Of a stretch of DNA of 64,000 nt, positions 43,448 through 54,924 are shown piece by piece; the stretch's first letter is position 1, and every line of letters begins with the position of its first letter. The stretch comes from Syngnathus acus. Taxonomy: Eukaryota > Chordata > Actinopteri > Syngnathiformes > Syngnathidae. Below the pieces are notes generated by a model that worked only from the letters and a program-made list of their open reading frames with translations, was not told the DNA's origin and did not search any database. The stretch spans positions 27,239,456 through 27,303,455 of the forward strand of contig NC_051095.1 in assembly GCF_901709675.1 (NCBI RefSeq), in the 5' to 3' direction. The position numbers were made by a program, and so were the translations under genes.

Positions 43448-44383
43448 CCACAATGAGTTCATCTGCTTTAAACACGGGGCTGGAGTTCCATTGGTACGCA
43501 TCCTAGAGGAAATTTGTAAGAGTGCTGTGGCCAAAGTTGGAGTGGATTGAGAAGACCAGGAAATTTCAATTGTTCTTCCCATTAAGCAGAAAGAGTGGTT
43601 AAATATCTCCGCCTCAATAGTTAAACTACAGCTCCGTTGCTACTGTCCTCTGCTTTGGGGTAAACCTCCAAATATTCCACCAATCCATGCTGGTCATCCC
43701 AACAAAATATCCTGCCTTCTTTCGCCATGACAGTTGCCGCAGAGAAATCATATGGACTATTATCAGGATTTGTCTCCTCTGGCTCATGACATGTGTTGTG
43801 AAGAATATAAGCTCTCTTTACCATTGATTAGCATTCACAAGTTATATGAAACCTACAGATTTGCACAGTTTCACAAATTAGTCTATCACAGTAGGACAAG
43901 GCAATATGGCCTTAAAAAATAAATCTGATTTTCGCCCACCCCAATTTCTGTTTTTGATTGATTTTTGCCGTTTCAGTACAAATAAATTTCAAATTAGACT
44001 AATAATATTACAAACTGACATGGTTCTGTGAAAAAAAACCTTAATACATGTTGATAAAACATTACAACTGCTCAACCATGCAACATTAAAAATAATCATT
44101 TTGGGATGAATATGGGGCGGCATGGTGAAGCACTGGTGCCTCACAGTTTAGAACTGCGGGGTTTGAGAGAGGAGATGTGAACTTAACCAACAGTACAAAT
44201 TGATGAGTTCTAGTGACATCCTGGACAAGATAGCGCGACCAACAGTATCAACATGGATTGTTGGTAACGTATACAAAAGGCTACGGGCTAACTGGCTCAG
44301 CTAAAAGCTAGACATGGAAGCTTCCTCTGTCGAGCCTCTCCATTGCCAAATCCATAACATATAAAGTAGGTGATCTGGAACTA
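43448..44383. other. Intergenic DNA with a short SINE fragment
   Basis: At 44114-44170, GGGGCGGCATGGTGAAGCAC and CTCACAGTTTAGAACTGCGG match the 5' head of the teleost SINE seen at 12323. The rest, apart from the unassigned ORF, shows nothing recognisable. Confidence 0.5.
43621..43824 (-). other. Unassigned 67-residue ORF
   Basis: The frame reads MVKRAYILHNTCHEPEETNP through GRIFCWDDQHGLVEYLEVYP to AVV and a stop. It is preceded in frame by a stop codon and shows no clear splice acceptor. The RAYILHN start vaguely recalls the end of PIF/Harbinger transposases, but the remainder does not. I do not recognise it. It could be a terminal exon of an unknown gene, a transposon relic or chance. Confidence 0.2.
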
Positions 44384-44641
44384 CCGTATTTTCCGGACTA
44401 TAAGTCGCTCCGGAGTAAAAGTTGCACCAGCCATAAAATGCATAATAAAGAAAAAAACATATAAGTCACGCTGGAGTATAAGTCGCATTTTCAGGGGAAC
44501 TTTATTTGACAAAATCCAACACCATGAACAGACATGAATAGGCAACCACAGGCTAAACCAGGCATGTTTTAAGTCCAGCCCGCGAGCCAAATCCGGCCCC
44601 CGGTCAGATTTCATACGACCCGCAGCTTCGGTCTAATAATG

Positions 44642-45379
44642 CAGTGTTTCCCAACCAGTGTGCCGCGGCACATTGGTGTGCCGTGAGAGATGTTCAGCTG
44701 TCCCATGGGAAATTGTCCAACATTAATTACGGAGCGCATTGTAAACAGGATCGCCAAACCACTGGTCAGTTAGCGCAAGGCCTGGTCAGCCACTTGCTAA
44801 TCGTGCATGCGTGGCAAATCGGAGAATCTTGAGATTTCATGTTATGGCATCGGCACATACTCAGTTCATGTGTGTGTTGCTGTGTGCTTTTACTAACAGT
44901 GACACTATGACGGCTGTGGTGCGTTTTCGGTCTGATGGAAATCAGAGCATGTAGTTCAATGGGAGAACCTGGATTGTTCATTTTTCACCAGCATAAAATA
45001 CAGTCAAGTCGAGACACCTCGACTGTGATAGCACTCAGCCGCTGTCAGAACAGCAGAGTGTCTTTAAAAGTGACTTTGTTCTTATTGTCGCAATATTTAT
45101 AGAGCTAGTCTAAAACAGTAAACAAAGTAATATTTTTCAAAAACTCTCACTTTTATTTACAAAAGAAATACAACTTAAAGAATATTTAGTATTTATTTTT
45201 ATTCAATTATTCGACTCTCCATACATATATAGGAATAGAACTTTACGTCTTTTGTTGTAATATAACTGATTTTAATATAGAAGCTGGTGTAACACTTAAC
45301 AGATTTTTGTTGGTGGTGTGCCTCGAGATTTTTTCCAATGAAAAGGTGTGCCGTGAAGGAAAAAAGGTTGGGAAACCCT
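44642..45379. mobile_element. hAT MITE nested in the composite hAT
   Basis: TIRs CAGTGTTTCCCAACC and GGTTGGGAAACCCTG; flanks TAATAATG (44634-44641) and TTATAATG (45380-45387) agree at 7 of 8. A second copy, reversed and split by a LINE, is at 57849-60463. Confidence 0.9.
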
Positions 45380-45505
45380 GTTATAATGTATTATTTATGG
45401 CCCGCCTGCACTGTCAAAGTGAATCAAAAAATCATGAAACTTGAAACTGTAATTCGTCCTATTACCAAAAGGTGGCAGAACCACACCTCTCCGCTCATTT
45501 CTGCC

Positions 45506-45808
45506 ATGGCGACTGCAAAGAAAACGAGGAAAGTTGACATGGAGGGCCGTCGTTTTCAAGAGAAATAGGAATTACAATACTTCTTCACTGAAAATCAAGG
45601 CAATTGTGTTTGTCTAATTTGTAAAGAGACGGTTGCCTTGTTTAAGGATTTCAACCTAAAGAGACACTATCAGACTAAACATGCTAAAACATACGACAAG
45701 CTAACAGGGAGTGACCGCGCTGATAAAGTGAAGCAGCTCCAAGCTGAACTGGCATCACAACAGCGATTCTTCACGTGGGGCTGCGAGTCAAAATTAAATC
45801 AAAAGTAA
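45506..45808 (+). pseudogene. hAT-Charlie transposase N-terminus with BED zinc finger
   Basis: ATG at 45506 begins MATAKKTRKVDMEGRRFQEK, then an in-frame TAG (45566-45568). The frame continues ELQYFFTENQGNCVCLICKE and DFNLKRHYQTKH to SQQRFFTWGCES, ending at TAA 45806-45808. The CLIC and H-x4-H pattern is a BED-type zinc finger, as in GTF2IRD2/ZBED5-like transposases. The catalytic domain is absent. Confidence 0.75.
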
Positions 45809-47203
45809 ATATTACTTAATATTAAATATTACAAAGTGGCCATGTTAATACTGTTGAAGTTATGAACCTGTAGATGAGACACAAACTATTACTTTCTGAA
45901 AGATATTGTAAATGACAAGAGCAAAATTCACTTGTTAGTTTTAATAATAACAGACAACTTTGCATTACTTATAACTCCTGTTTAAAATGTTCAGGAGGCA
46001 AAAATAAGTTTAAACTCATGTAAATTTAAGATATTTCATACAGCTTGTTCAATGTTATCTGACTCTTCGGATATGAATTAAAGGCAGAATTTGTTTTTAG
46101 AGTTGTTCACATCTGGCTAAGTGGCATATATTTGTTTATTTTGTCATTTAAAAGAATAAAGACAATTGGGACAATGAAATTTGTTTTATAACAGTGTGTA
46201 TTTGCATGAAATTTTTGTAGTTAAAAATTGTCCGGAAAAACTATTGGCCCCCGGGCCCCTTCACTTTATCAAATTTGGCCCTCCTTGCAACACCCCTGGT
46301 GTAAGAGGAAGGGATGGGGTGATGTTCATGTGTGCTCATGTTTATGATGTTGCTCTTTGCGGTAACACAGACAAATATGTGGCTCTTAGTCTCTGACTGG
46401 TTGGCCACCCCTGCCCTAAAGAATGTTTCGAAAAGTCAGTTTAACTTTAAAATGTACTGCACCATTTTAGAATTTGATCATGAATAGCAAATACAGGTAC
46501 AACAGAGACAGAAGCAGGAGCATCTTCACTACTCACGAGTTGCAACACGATAACTGACAGACTGACGGACTGGTACAATTTACTGATGTCCTAAAATAGT
46601 GGCAGATTATTCAGCCACTGTCATCGCTCCACATGTTGCAAGGGATTTGTTTGTTTGAACAAGTCATTTGTGAATGAGGCAAAAAAAATTGAGCTCCATC
46701 AAACTCCCTGCCCAAAAAAAAAAAAAAAAATGCAATATGCTTGGTGCACTGAGTAGCTGAGTCTTATTTGAGCAAAGCTGTGCTCTCCTCCCTTTTCTCA
46801 TGCTAAATGAATGTTTCGACCAGGTATGGGCAAACTACGGCCCGCGGGCCACATCCGGCCCACGGGACCGTTTAATCCGGCCCGCCAACCCTGAATAAAT
46901 TGTATTATTAAACTTTTTTTTTTGTCATTTTGCCTGCAATGACTGCGTTTCCCCAGTAGATGGGGAACCGCTCGCCTGCGCATTTACTACCAGAAGCCGT
47001 GTCAGAAAGCTCGGTGCACACTCACAAGTGCGTGTACGTACTCAGTAGTACGGACATGGCGCACTCGCGCTCTATTTGTATCAGTGCCGAATTTAGAGCG
47101 TGGGCTGTGACGACAGCATTCTTGTAATTCGCGCGCTGAGCTTTCAGATACAGTTTTACGCTAAAGCCACCCACAAACCTTCCCCTGGAATCCTTCCATT
47201 AAA

Positions 47204-47335
47204 ATGAGTCGCCCAAGGAAAAGCAAGGTGGACACTGAGTGCCGAGTGTTTAAAAAAGAGTGGCCAATTTGGCTCGACGTACGCGACGTGACGTTCAGCC
47301 ACATGAACATCAACATCAACCCGTCACAGATCTAG
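47204..47335 (+). pseudogene. hAT transposase start, second subfamily
   Basis: Reads MSRPRKSKVDTECRVFKKEW and [13 protein letters not shown], ending at a stop near 47333. It is the counterpart of the fragment at 29225-29428. The normal YFF segment before the zinc finger is replaced, so the finger is lost. Confidence 0.55.
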
Positions 47336-47819
47336 GTAAACGGACCAACACCTCGGATCTCTCCTAAGAATTGCCACAACAAATTTTACTCCAGACTATG
47401 ACGCACTAGCAAAAAAAGGGAGACCAACAACACTGTTCCCACTGAAAATGGGAACACATACTGACACACATTTCTGACACATACGACAAGCTAACAGGGA
47501 GTGACCGTGCTGGTAAAGTGAAGCAGCTCCAAGTTGAACTGGCATCACAACAGTGATTCTTCACGCGGGGCTGTGAGTCAAAGTGGCCATGTTAAAACTG
47601 TTGATGTTATGAACCTGTAGACGTGACACAAACTATTACTTTCTGAAAGATATTGTAAATGACAAGAGCAAAATTCACTTGTTTTAAGTTTTAATAATAA
47701 CAGCCAACTTTGCATGACTTATAACTCCTGTTTAAAATGTTCATGAGGCAAACATTTTAAAATCATGTAAATTTAAGGTATTTCATTCAAGTTGTTCACA
47801 TCTGCCTGAGTGGCTTGTA

Positions 47820-48496
47820 CAGTCAAACCTCGGTTTTCGAACGTCCCGGTTCTCGAACAAATCGGAATTCGAACGAAAACTTCGAGATTTTTTTGCTTTG
47901 GTTGTCGAACAAAATTCGGAAGTCGAACCCCGCAAGATGAAAGGACCCGAGAAAACCCGACCGCGCGGTCCGGATGCCGACTGACTCCGTTCGTTATTGT
48001 ATTTTCGTTACTTTGAGGATTGTATTAACCCCTAATCAGGCCTCCAAAGAAAGCAAGTGGGAGCAGTAAAGCCATCCTAAAACATGTTTTTTCTTTGTGC
48101 ACAAAGACGCTCTTAAAGCAATGCGACAGTGAGCGCCCGGCGCACTGTGGTTGCGCGATCGGACCAAATTAAGCTCCCTGCGCATTGAGGTCCACTTAAA
48201 TTTTGGAAAGTACATCAGGACTTTAAAAATATTTTCTAAATTTCAGCGACGGCTCTGTCACAATAATGCGACCACCGCGGTGCAGTTGCGCGTTCGGCGG
48301 TGCGCTGCAGTTGCGCGATCGGACAAAAATGCGCAAATGAAGAAATGCTTAAAAAAAGGCGGTTTTTTTTTTGTCTTGGAACGGATTCAATTTTCTTCCA
48401 TTATTTGTAATGGGAAAAATATATTCGGAATTCGACCGATTCACTTCTCGAACCGCCTTCTGGAACAGATTGTGGTCGAAAACCGAGGTTTGACTG
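47820..48496. mobile_element. Tigger/pogo-type MITE
   Basis: TIRs CAGTCAAACCTCGGTTTTCG and CGAAAACCGAGGTTTGACTG flanked by TA at 47818-47819 and 48497-48498; 677 bp. It shares a CpG-rich internal block (GTTGCGCGATCGGAC) with the element at 24788-25526. Confidence 0.92.
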
Positions 48497-48683
48497 TATT
48501 TGGTTATTTTGCCATTTAAAAATAAAGACAATTGGGACAATGACATTTGTTTTATAACAGTGTGTATTTGCATGAAATTTTTGTAGTTAAAACATGTCCG
48601 AAAAAACGATTGGCCCCCGGGCCACTTCACTTCATCAAATCTGTCCCTCCTTGCAAAACGTTTGGACACCCCTGGGCTAAACG

Positions 48684-48757
48684 ATACGGTAGTCAAATTC
48701 CTTATTTGGCACGCTCAAAGATGGCGAATAAAAACTCTTGAATCTTGAATGCTAATG
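48684..48757 (+). mobile_element. Short 3' tail of the L2-like LINE family
   Basis: GTCAAATTCC, TTTGGCACGCTCAAAGATGG and CGAATAAAAACTCTTGAATC match in complement the 3' end of the LINE at 58116-60254 (58126-58200). Extreme 5' truncation. Confidence 0.75.
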
Positions 48758-49290
48758 TTACATAAACACAAACGAGGAACTGAGAACGTGCCTGACGCAA
48801 CATATTAACAATTATTCATATAACTATTACATAAATAACAAGTTGTCGAGTGGCATGGTGGTACAGATGGTGTAAAATTAGGTATTGAATTTGGCCCAGG
48901 CACATTGGCTATCCCAAAACATGTCGTAGTTCAAAATTTCACCAGGAGATGGTGTTAAAGCTTGACATAGGGGTGACCAGATGGAAATTAACAAATCTAA
49001 TCAATTAAATTGTTAGCAATTGGGAAGACACGACCTGTTCAAACACGTAGCAACGCACAATTTTGGAATAAGAGTTTGCTATGCCATAATTTTAAGATGT
49101 AACAGCTTAAGCAATATCCATATATGTGTTTAAGTTGGAGGAACCCATTATTGTGTTAAGTACTATTATGTGACAAGATATATGTGATTCATGTTGCAAT
49201 GTTTTGTCCAACCTGTATTTAACATTGGTGTTCCATCCATACCTGAATGTATTAAGTTGAAGAGGAGACATTAAGGGCTATATACTAAAT

Positions 49291-49666
49291 GCCAGAACGA
49301 GCAAAACAGGAAACACCTATTAAGGGTGATTGCTGCTTGAAGCAAGGTTGCCAAGACAACCGAGGGGCACCCACGTATTCCGGTGGGGTAATTCCGGTGA
49401 GGTAATTCTGATGAGGTAATGCCGGAACGAGCAAAACAGGAAACACCAATTAAGGGTGATTGCTGCTTGAAGCAAGGTTGCCAGGACAACCGAGGTACAC
49501 CCACGTATTCCGGTGAGGTAATTCCGATGAGGTAATGCCGGAACGAGCAAAACAGGAAACACCTATTAAGGGTGATTGCTGCTTGAAGTAAGGTTGCCAG
49601 GACAACCGAGGTGCACCCACGTATTCCGGTGGGGTAATTCCGATGAGGTAATTCCGATGAGGTAAT
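49291..49666 (+). repeat. Three enhancer-like tandem repeats in the LTR
   Basis: Units start at 49291, 49421 and 49537 (130, 116 and 130 bp), each with ACGAGCAAAACAGGAAACAC and GGGTGATTGCTGCTTGAAG. They end in a 14-bp sub-repeat GGTAATTCCGATGA whose copy number explains the length difference. They lie immediately upstream of the TATA box, where U3 enhancers are expected. Confidence 0.9.
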
Positions 49667-49674
49667 GCCAGAAG

Positions 49675-49686
49675 CATATAAATATG
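49675..49686 (+). promoter_or_regulatory. Putative LTR TATA box
   Basis: CATATAAATATG directly after the tandem repeats; transcription would start about 25-30 bp downstream near GACACAGAACGG. A possible poly-A signal ATTAAA is at 50130-50135, conserved at the corresponding place in the second LTR. Confidence 0.6.
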
Positions 49687-50673
49687 AGGCCCGGACACAG
49701 AACGGCGCGCTCCTCCTCCCCAGTCGGGGCGGCGCTTCTCCGAAAACACGGCGATGGCCGTGTCGCTGCCCGGACTAAAAGAACGAAGATGGACTTTGCA
49801 TTCTTTTTCAGATTGAACCAAAATCTACTAAGATGAATTTCCAGAGTCTTCGAATTGGACTTTGTCAAATTTTAAGCTTCGAGGAAGGCAGAAGAGACAG
49901 CCGCGGGGGCAGAAAGGAGAAGTCGCCAATTTTACTTTTTAGGCTAGGCTCCTCACGGCCAGACCTTTCCTCTTTTTTAAACAGAATTCGGATTTTGGAA
50001 CAAAGGAGAGCCGATCACTCGACTTGTTCAACCAAATAGGATTTTAGACCTTTAGTCTCCTCTTTTGTTCTGTGTGGGTGAGTCTTGTTTTTTGTTTTTT
50101 CGACTTGTAAGTCTTTTTCTGGCTTATTCATTAAATCTCTTCTTAAGCCTTAATTCGGTTATCGATTATTTCGTATTAACTATGTCGAGCATGGTTTTAT
50201 ATGCGGTAATTACAACTTTAAATTGTCTTTATTTCCCTATCATAGTCATTCTTTAAATCCGTTCAATTCTTTTTAAAGTGAAGACAGCTTTAATCCTTAA
50301 CATCAGGAATTGTCAGATCTGGTTCGAAGTAGTTATCTTGAGTTCAGCTAGAGCGAGGGCGCTCTAGTAAATTAACGAATCCTTGAGGTCTTAACAAAGA
50401 CATCTAAAAAATATCCGTAACGTAATACCAGCATCAAACAACCGAAGGGAGCCATCATTACGGCGCGGTCATATCGACGACTCGCCTCGAATAGAGTTAC
50501 TCGGCTCGCGCGTCGGATGACTTAAAAAGGATTGGCGTCGTAAAGAAATTAGATTGATTCTAGTAGAATTAATTTAACTCGGGTGGTCAGCTACGGACGA
50601 GTCCCTTCACCCCCGGCTTATTGAACCCGTTACTGGGGAGCCGGTGCCACTATAATAAAGTGCGCGTTTGACA

Positions 50674-51055
50674 AAGTTTATCAAACCATTCGTGTCACTC
50701 CAAATCATTCACATCTTCGTCCTCTGTGTTACTTTTAAGCAATGCCGCTGCTGACTCCAGAAGTACATGCGGCGCTGACGTCAGACTCATTGTCAGTTGC
50801 AGTTCCAATCATTCCACAGGCCTATACAACCATATATAAACTATATATCAAATAACTATAACATAAATAACAAGTTTATCGAACCATCCGTGTCACTCCA
50901 AATCATTAAATCCATCGAAATCTTCGTCCTCTGTGTCACTTATAAACAACTCCGCTGACTCCGGAAGTACGTATATGCGGCGCTGATGTCAGACTCATCG
51001 TCAATTGCAGTTCCAATTATTCCACGGGCCTTGAGTGCGGTTTAGTGTGAAAATA
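50674..51055 (-). repeat. Internal duplication in the pogo-like element
   Basis: TTTATCAAACCATTCGTGTC and following 140 bp recur from about 50873 (TTTATCGAACCATCCGTGTC). Both include GTCACTCCAAATCATT and CTTCGTCCTCTGTG; on the minus strand they encode the acidic DTEDEDF-type tail of the transposase. The unit is about 195 bp. Confidence 0.8.
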
Positions 51056-51066
51056 TGTGACGTGAT

Positions 51067-54000
51067 CCATCCATCCATCCATCTTCTTCCGCTTATCCGG
51101 GGTCGGGTCGCGGGGGCAGCAGCTTCAGGAGGGACTCCCAGACTTCCCTCTCCCCAGCCACTTCATCTAGCTCATCCCGGGGGATCCCAAGGCGTTCCCA
51201 GGCCAGCCGAGAGACATAGTCTCTCCAGCGCGTCCTGGGTCGTCCCCGGGGTCTCCTACCGGTGGGACATGCCCGGAACACCTCCCCAGGGAGGCGTCCA
51301 GGAGGCATCCTGATGAGATGCCCGAGCCACCTCATCTGGCTCCTCTCAACGTGGAGGAGTAGCGACTCTACTCCGAGTCTCTCCCGGATGACCGAACTCC
51401 TCACCCTATCTCTAAGGGAGAGCCCGGACATCCTGCGGAGAAAACTCATTTCGGCCGCTTGTATCCGGGATCTCGTTCTTTCGGTCACGACCCATAGCTC
51501 GTGACCATAGGTGAGGGTAGGAGCGTAAATCGACCGGTAAATTGAGAGCTTTGCCTTTTGGCTCAGCTCTCTCTTTACCACGACGGACCAGTACAGAGTC
51601 CGCATTACTGCCGACGCTGCACCGATCCGCCTGTCGATCTCGCTCTCCATCCTCCCCTCAATCGTGAACAAGACCCCAAGATACTTAAACTCCTCCACTT
51701 GGGGCAGGATCTCATCCCCGATCCGGAGAGGGCATTCCACCCTTTTCCGATCGAGGACCATGGACTCGGATTTGGAGGTGTTGACCCTCATCCCGACCGC
51801 GTCACACTCGGCTGCGAACCGCTCCAGTGAGAGCTGGAGATCACGGCCTGAAGAAGCCAACAGCACCACGTCGTCTGCAAAAAGCAGAGACGCGATGCTG
51901 AGGTCCCCAAACCGGACACCCTCAACGCCTCGGCTGTGACTAGAAATTCTGTCCATAAAAATTATGAACAGAATCGGTGACAACGGGCAGCCTTGGTGGA
52001 GTCCAACCCTCACTGGGAACGAATCCGACTTACTGCCGGAAATGCGGACCAAACTCTGGCATCGGTGATACAGGGACCGAACCGCCCTTATCAGTTGGCT
52101 CGGTACCCCGTACTCCCGAAGCACCCCCCACAGAACCTCCCGAGGGACACGGTCGAACGCCTTCTCCAAGTCCACAAAACACATGTGGACTGGTTGGGCG
52201 AACTCCCATGCACCCTCGAGGATCCTGCTGAGGGTGAAGAGCTGGTCCACTGTTCCACGGCCAGGACGAAAGCCACACTGTTCCTCCTGAATCTGAGGTT
52301 CGACCTCCCGACGGACCCTCCTCTCCAGCACCCCTGAATAGACCTTACCAGGGAGGCTGAGGAGTGTAATTCCCCTGTAATTGGAACACACCCTCCGGTC
52401 CCCCTTCTTAAAGAGGGGAACCACCACCCCAGTCTGCCAATCCAGAGGCACTGTCCCCGATGTCCACGCGATGTTGTAGAGACGTGTCAGCCATGACAGC
52501 CCCACAACATCCAGAGCCCTTAAGAAATCCGGGCGGATCTCATCCACCCCCGGGGCCTTGCCACCGAGGAGTTTTTTAACTACCTCAGTGACTTCGACCC
52601 CAGAGATTGGAGAGTCCGCCTCAGAGTCCCCAGGCCCTGCTTCCACAATGGAAGGCGTGTAGGTGGAATTGAGGAGGTCTTCGAAGTATTCTCCCCACCG
52701 ACACACGACGTCCCGAGTCGAGGTCAGCAGCACGCCATCTCCACTGTAAACAGTGTTGACGTTGCACTGCTTCCCCCTCCTGAGACGCCGGATGGTAGAC
52801 CAGAATTTCCTCGAAGCCGTCCGGAAGTCATTCTCCATGGCCTCGCCGAACTCCTCCCACGCCCGGGTTTTTGCCTCAGCAACCGCCGAAGCCGCGTTCC
52901 GCTTGGCCACCCGGTACCTGTCAGCTGCTTCCGGAGTCCCGCAGGCCAAAACGGCCCGATAGGACTCCTTCTTCAGCTTGACGGCATCCCTTACCGCCGG
53001 TGTCCACCAGCGGGTTTGGGGATCGCCGCCACGACAGGCACCAATGACCTTACGGCCACAGCTCCGGTCGGCCGCCTCAACAATGGAGGCGCGGAACAAG
53101 GTCCACTCGGACTCAATGTCCCCCGCCTCCCCCGGGACGTGGGAAAAGCTCTGCCGGAGGTGGGAGTTGAAGCTCTTCCTGACAGGGGATTCCGCCAGAC
53201 ATTCCCAGCAGACCCTCAGAGCGTTTGGGTCTGCCAGGTCGGACCGGCATCTTCCCCCACCTTTGGAGCCAACCCACCACCAGGTGGTGATCAGTTGACA
53301 GCTCCGCCCCTCTCTTCGCCCAAGTGTCCAAAACATGCGGCCGCAAATCCGATGACACGACTACAAAGTCGATCATCGAACTGCGGCCTAGGGTGTCCTG
53401 GTGCCAAGTGCACACATGGACACCCTTATGTTTGAACATGGTGTTCATTATAGAAAATCCGTGTCGAGCACAGAAGTCCAATAATAGAACACCGCTCGGG
53501 TTCAGATCGGGGGGGCCGTTCCTCCCAATCACGCCCTTCCAGGTCTCACTGTCATTGCCCACGTGAGCATTGAAGTCACCCAGTAGAACGATGGAGTCCC
53601 CGGAAGGAGCGCTCTCCAGCACTTCCTCCAGGGACTCCAAGAAGGGTGGGTACTCTGAGCTGCCGTTTGGTGCATAGACACAAACAACAGTCAGGACCCG
53701 TCCCCCCACCCGAAGGCGGAGGGAGGCTACCCTCTCGTTCACCGGGGTGAACCCCAATGTGCAGGCGCCCAGCCGGGGGGCAATAAGTATACCTACACCT
53801 GCTCGACGCCTCTCACCGTGGGCAACTCCAGAGTGGAAGAGAGTCCAGCCCCTCTCGAGAGGGCTTGTACCGGAACCCAAACTGTGCGTGGAGGCTAGTC
53901 CGACTATATCTAGTCGGAACTTTTCTGCCTCGCACACCAGCTTGGGCTCCTTTCCAGCCAGAGAGGTGACATTCCATGTCCCAAGAGCCAGCTTCTGCAG

Positions 54001-54418
54001 CCGGGGATCAGACCGGCAAGGTCCCTGCCTTTGGCCGCCGCCCAGCTTGCACTGCACCCGACCCCTTTGGTGGTGAGCCCATGGGAAGGGGGACCCACGT
54101 TTCCTTTTCGGGCTGTGCCCGGCCGGGCCCCATGGGCGAAGGCCCGGCCACCAGACGCTCGCCTTCGGGCCCCGCCTCCAGGCCTGGCTCCAGAGGGGGG
54201 CCCCGGTGACCTGCGTCCGGGCGAGGGAAAACGAGATCCATTTATTTTATTCGTCATAAGGGGCTCGTGTGAGCCGTGCTTTGTCTGGCCCCTCACCTAG
54301 GACCCGTTTGCCATGGGTGACCCTACCAGGGGCATGAAGCCCCAGATAACATGGCTCCTAGGATCATAGGGGCACGCAAACCCCTCCACCACGATAAGGT
54401 GACGACTCACGGAGGGGA
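51067..54418 (-). mobile_element. Full-length Rex3 (RTE) retroposon with 11-bp TSD
   Basis: On the minus strand it begins CCCCTCCGTGAGTCG and ends in GGATGGATGGAT. The duplication TGTGACGTGAT flanks it at 51056-51066 and 54419-54429. 3352 bp, very close to the copy at 36278-39654. Confidence 0.95.
51093..54057 (-). pseudogene. Rex3 ORF with a frameshift
   Basis: The 5' frame (54057-53113) holds the endonuclease ([24 protein letters not shown]). The 3' frame (53336-51093) holds the reverse transcriptase with FADD and the C-terminal block. Compared with the intact copy, 2 bp are missing near 53217-53221 (CCAAACGCTCTGAGGG against CCAAACGTTCTGTGAGGG). Otherwise the protein is nearly identical, so this is a recently inactivated copy. 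Confidence 0.92.
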
Positions 54419-54565
54419 TGTGACGTGATATACTAGTAAATAAGTAATGTGTTAATGATCAAGTAATAATGTGTTAATGTCACATATAAATCACTCCTGA
54501 GTATAAGTCGCACCCCGAGCCAAACTTTGAAAAAAACTGCGATTTATAGTCCAGAAAATACGGTA

Positions 54566-54760
54566 CAACTAGTGGGGAATCACTGTTTTGAGTTTCAAAA
54601 TATGGCTCCACAACGCCCCTATTTTTTATGAAGCATTCCCAGTTCTGTTTCATCTACACCACCGTTCAAAGGTTCGGGGTCATGTCCTTAAATGAAAGAA
54701 ATGTCTTTATTTTTATAATAAAATAGATATTTTTCAATGAGGATAACATTAAACTAATCA
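54566..54760. other. Short spacer
   Basis: AT-rich DNA between the pogo-like terminus and the next Rex3; no features seen. Confidence 0.5.
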
Positions 54761-54924
54761 GGAATACACTACCCTTCCCATGGGCTCACCACCTGTGGGA
54801 GGGGCCAAAGGGGTCGGGTGCAAAGTGAGCTGGGCGGCGGCCAAAGGCGGGGACCTTGGCGGTCCGATCCCTGGCTGCACAAGTTGGCTCTTGGGACATG
54901 AAGAAGGAGTCCTATTAGGCCATT

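Larger units (their letters stand above)
44562..48672. mobile_element. Composite hAT with perfect 8-bp TSD
   Basis: Left end CAGGCATGTTTTAAGTCCAG, right end AACGTTTGGACACCCCTG; the duplication GGCTAAAC flanks it at 44554-44561 and 48673-48680. Inside are two related hAT units. The first runs to a right terminus at about 46294 (CTTGCAACACCCCTG). The second starts at 46821 with the left end of a different subfamily (CAGGTATGGGCAAACTACGG) and switches to the first subfamily near 47478. About 520 bp of other DNA lie between. Nested MITEs are at 44642-45379 and 47820-48496. Confidence 0.75.
48844..50673 (+). mobile_element. Solo LTR with 4-bp TSD
   Basis: 1830 bp from TGTCGAGTGGCATGG to GTGCGCGTTTGACA, with AAGT at 48840-48843 and 50674-50677. 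The uninterrupted target (ATAAATAACAAGTTTATC) is visible in a duplicate at about 50870. No retroviral genes are present, so it is a solo LTR; the 4-bp duplication fits Gypsy-type elements. A diverged relative is at 56631-57606. It contains tandem repeats and a TATA box. Confidence 0.85.
44384..54563. mobile_element. Pogo-like element expanded by three nested insertions
   Basis: The left TIR CCGTATTTTCCGGACTATAA (after TA 44382-44383) and the right TIR TTTATAGTCCAGAAAATACGG (before TA 54564-54565) enclose one element. Removing the hAT composite (44562-48672), LTR (48844-50673) and Rex3 (51067-54418), each with one TSD copy, leaves under 1 kb. Subterminal GGAGTATAAGTCGCA occurs at both ends. 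The same family is present at 40340-40702. Confidence 0.8.
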
